NCBI GenBank assembly: GCA_017435185.1
Contig: JAFSFN010000139.1
Coordinates: forward strand, 1-8,626
Reading direction: 5' to 3'
DNA: 8,626 bases
Source: Clostridia bacterium
GTDB lineage: Bacteria; Bacillota; Clostridia; Christensenellales; CAG-138
The notes beneath the pieces are model-generated. The model worked only from the letters and a program-made list of their open reading frames with translations. It ran no database searches and was not told where the DNA came from. Below are positions 6,989 to 8,626 of the stretch, one piece after another. How positions within the stretch are numbered: position 1 is the first letter of the stretch; each line of letters opens with the position of its first letter. Both the position numbers and the translations under genes were made by a program.

Positions 6989-7009
6989 ATAATCTATTTT
7001 TGAAGTATT

Positions 7010-8002
7010 ATGATCAAAAAGACCACAATCGTATATTCGGATATATTTGATCCTTTCTTCAATCTTGCGCTTGAAGAGTGCTTGCTTTCGGTCGTGGAGA
7101 ATGAAGAGTGCATACTTTATTTGTGGCAAAATAAAGATACCGTTGTTATCGGAAAGAACCAAAATGCATGGGCGCAATGCAATGTGGCGGTGCTTGACGC
7201 TGACGGCGGAAAGTTGGCAAGGCGTCTGTCCGGCGGTGGAGCGGTATTTCATGATGTCGGCAATCTGAACTTCACTTTTATACTCAAAAATGAAGATTAT
7301 GATGTTCAAAAACAGCTGGATGTAATAGTTGAAGCTGTGCGAATGTTTGGAATAGATGCTCGGAAGACGGGGCGAAATGATATTGCTGTCGATGAAAAAA
7401 AGTTTTCTGGCAATGCTTTTTATAAGGGTGGAAGCAGCTCGTATCATCACGGTACATTGCTCATTTCTTCAAAGCTCGATGCGTTGCCGAAATATTTGAA
7501 TGTTTCGGCTAAAAAACTGGAGTCAAAAGGTGTTGACTCAGTGCGTTCACGGGTTGTAAACTTGTCACAGCTTGCTTCCGACATAACTGTTGAAAGCATG
7601 AAAAAAGCATTGGAAGAAACGTTTGGACAGGTTTATGGATGTACACCTGTACTTATGGAAAATGAACGCATAGATAAAGCAAAAGTTGAAGAATTGCATA
7701 AAAAGTACAGCAGTGTTGATTGGCGCTTGGGCCAAAATAAGAAATTCGCATATGCGTTCGGCGAAAGATTCACTTGGGGAGAAACAGAAATCTGTTTTGA
7801 CATATACAACGCGAAAATAAGCGAGTGTAAGATATATTCCGATGCTCTTGATGTGGAAATCATAGAACGACTGCAAAATGAACTTTGCGGCGTTGACTTT
7901 AATATGAAAGCCGTTATTGCGGCGGTTGAAAGGGTTAAGCAAACAGGCAATTCATCTGTTTCGGATGATATAATTAAATTCTTGCTTAAGCAAAACATAT
8001 AA
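7010..8002 (+). CDS. lplA: Lipoate-protein ligase A
   Basis: A 330-residue enzyme, the usual length for the two-domain form. It activates lipoate with ATP to lipoyl-AMP and transfers it to a lysine on a lipoyl domain, here most plausibly K64 of GcvH. The catalytic domain shows FFNLALEE near the start, RRLSGGGAVFHDVGNLN (71-87), K131 in KFSGNAF (equivalent to the family's catalytic lysine) and HHGTLL (146-151). The C-terminal accessory domain shows the SSVDWRLGQNKKF segment. The ribosome binding site is poor (GAAG at 7002-7005, only 4 nt from the start), unlike the strong sites of the gcv genes, so lower translation is likely. Its position in the operon suggests the gcv arm is loaded by salvage; an octanoate-accepting role cannot be excluded. 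Confidence 0.93.
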   Translation: MIKKTTIVYSDIFDPFFNLALEECLLSVVENEECILYLWQNKDTVVIGKNQNAWAQCNVAVLDADGGKLARRLSGGGAVFHDVGNLNFTFILKNEDYDVQKQLDVIVEAVRMFGIDARKTGRNDIAVDEKKFSGNAFYKGGSSSYHHGTLLISSKLDALPKYLNVSAKKLESKGVDSVRSRVVNLSQLASDITVESMKKALEETFGQVYGCTPVLMENERIDKAKVEELHKKYSSVDWRLGQNKKFAYAFGERFTWGETEICFDIYNAKISECKIYSDALDVEIIERLQNELCGVDFNMKAVIAAVERVKQTGNSSVSDDIIKFLLKQNI

Positions 8003-8019
8003 CGGAGGTTTTGGAAAAA

Positions 8020-8626
8020 ATGGCTGATAAATTTGATCTTGCCGTTATAGGCGGCGGCCCGGGCGGTTATGTTGCGGCAATAAAAGCGGCTCAGCTCGGT
8101 CTTAAAACCATACTTTTTGAAAGACGAGAGCTTGGCGGCACATGCTTAAATCGCGGTTGCGTGCCCACAAAGGCTTTTTTGCACTCGGCAGAGCTTTATC
8201 ACAGCGCACATACCATGAGTGAAGACGGTATCGTTTGCGGTGAGATAGCACCCGATTACGATAAAATAAAAGAAAAGCGCGACAATACAGTTTCTGCTTT
8301 GAACGGCGGCATAGCACAGCTTCTCAAGCAGAACGGCGTAGAGGTCGTAAATGCTTCCGCATGTATCGGCGAAAATAATATAATCACAAGCGAGGGCAGA
8401 GAAGTAGAAGCAACCGATGTTATAATCGCAACAGGCTCAGTTCCCGCAAAACTGCCAATCAGCGGCATTGAACTTGAAAATGTATTTACAAGTGATGAAT
8501 TTACTCAGGAAATAAAGTCTATAGACAGTCTCATAATAATCGGAGGCGGTGTTATAGGTACAGAATTTGCAAGTGTCTATTCCGCATTCGGTGTTAAAGT
8601 GACCATAATCGAAGCAATGGACCGCA
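8020..8626 (+). CDS. lpdA: Dihydrolipoyl dehydrogenase (L-protein), 3' end beyond the window
   Basis: The first 202 codons of an FAD-dependent pyridine nucleotide-disulfide oxidoreductase; the frame is open to the window end. It reoxidises dihydrolipoyl-GcvH with NAD+ to close the glycine cleavage cycle. Motifs are GGGPGG (11-16) for FAD binding, the redox-active disulfide GGTCLNRGCVPTK (C42 and C47), ATGS (137-140), and the second Rossmann GGGVIG (175-180) for NAD binding followed by EFASVYSAFGVKVTIIE. It starts directly at the FAD domain, so no N-terminal lipoyl domain is fused, unlike some Firmicute Lpd proteins. The ribosome binding site GGAGG (8004-8008) begins 1 nt after the lplA stop, which argues for co-transcription and coupling. 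The dimerisation domain and catalytic His-Glu lie beyond the window. Confidence 0.95.
   Translation, partial: MADKFDLAVIGGGPGGYVAAIKAAQLGLKTILFERRELGGTCLNRGCVPTKAFLHSAELYHSAHTMSEDGIVCGEIAPDYDKIKEKRDNTVSALNGGIAQLLKQNGVEVVNASACIGENNIITSEGREVEATDVIIATGSVPAKLPISGIELENVFTSDEFTQEIKSIDSLIIIGGGVIGTEFASVYSAFGVKVTIIEAMDR

Noticed and set aside
6749..7450. 233-codon open frame on the minus strand
   Set aside because: It is antisense to the end of gcvPB and the start of lplA, both strongly supported by family motifs, and its translation shows no domain.
1..8626. CRISPR array, tRNA, rRNA, prophage or defence genes
   Set aside because: No regularly spaced repeats, tRNA-like cloverleaf or mobile/defence protein motifs were seen; coding space is filled by metabolic genes.

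Overview
The window looks like a chromosomal piece from a low-to-moderate GC, Gram-positive anaerobe of the Clostridia. Supporting signs are strong GGAGG-type ribosome binding sites, a split P-protein (GcvPA and GcvPB), a lipobox-type surface nucleotidase, and tight single-strand gene packing. The exact genus cannot be read from the sequence. All seven recognisable genes are on the + strand.

Layout. Positions 1-247 hold no convincing gene but contain a compact set of palindromes and short direct repeats (75-199) that looks like a small extragenic repetitive element. A small membrane protein of the CrtO-like acyltransferase type follows (248-826), then a lipoprotein 5'-nucleotidase (885-2510) with its own plausible promoter.

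The rest is a glycine cleavage operon: gcvT (2684-3781), gcvH (3813-4193), gcvPA (4201-5517), gcvPB (5514-6947), lplA (7010-8002) and lpdA (8020 to the window end, truncated). It starts from a near-consensus promoter (2523-2551). A leader of about 125 nt follows, with a terminator-like hairpin (2610-2655) and an alternative pairing that could act as an antiterminator. No canonical glycine riboswitch is visible.

How the genes work together. GcvPA/GcvPB decarboxylates glycine and passes the aminomethyl group to the lipoyl arm of GcvH. GcvT releases ammonia and transfers the one-carbon unit to tetrahydrofolate. Lpd reoxidises the dihydrolipoyl arm with NAD+. LplA is expected to attach lipoate to GcvH, so the operon encodes the machine plus the activation of its cofactor arm. 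The core genes are ordinary and well conserved. The parts most worth a second look are non-coding: the gcv leader attenuator candidate and the palindromic element at the left end.
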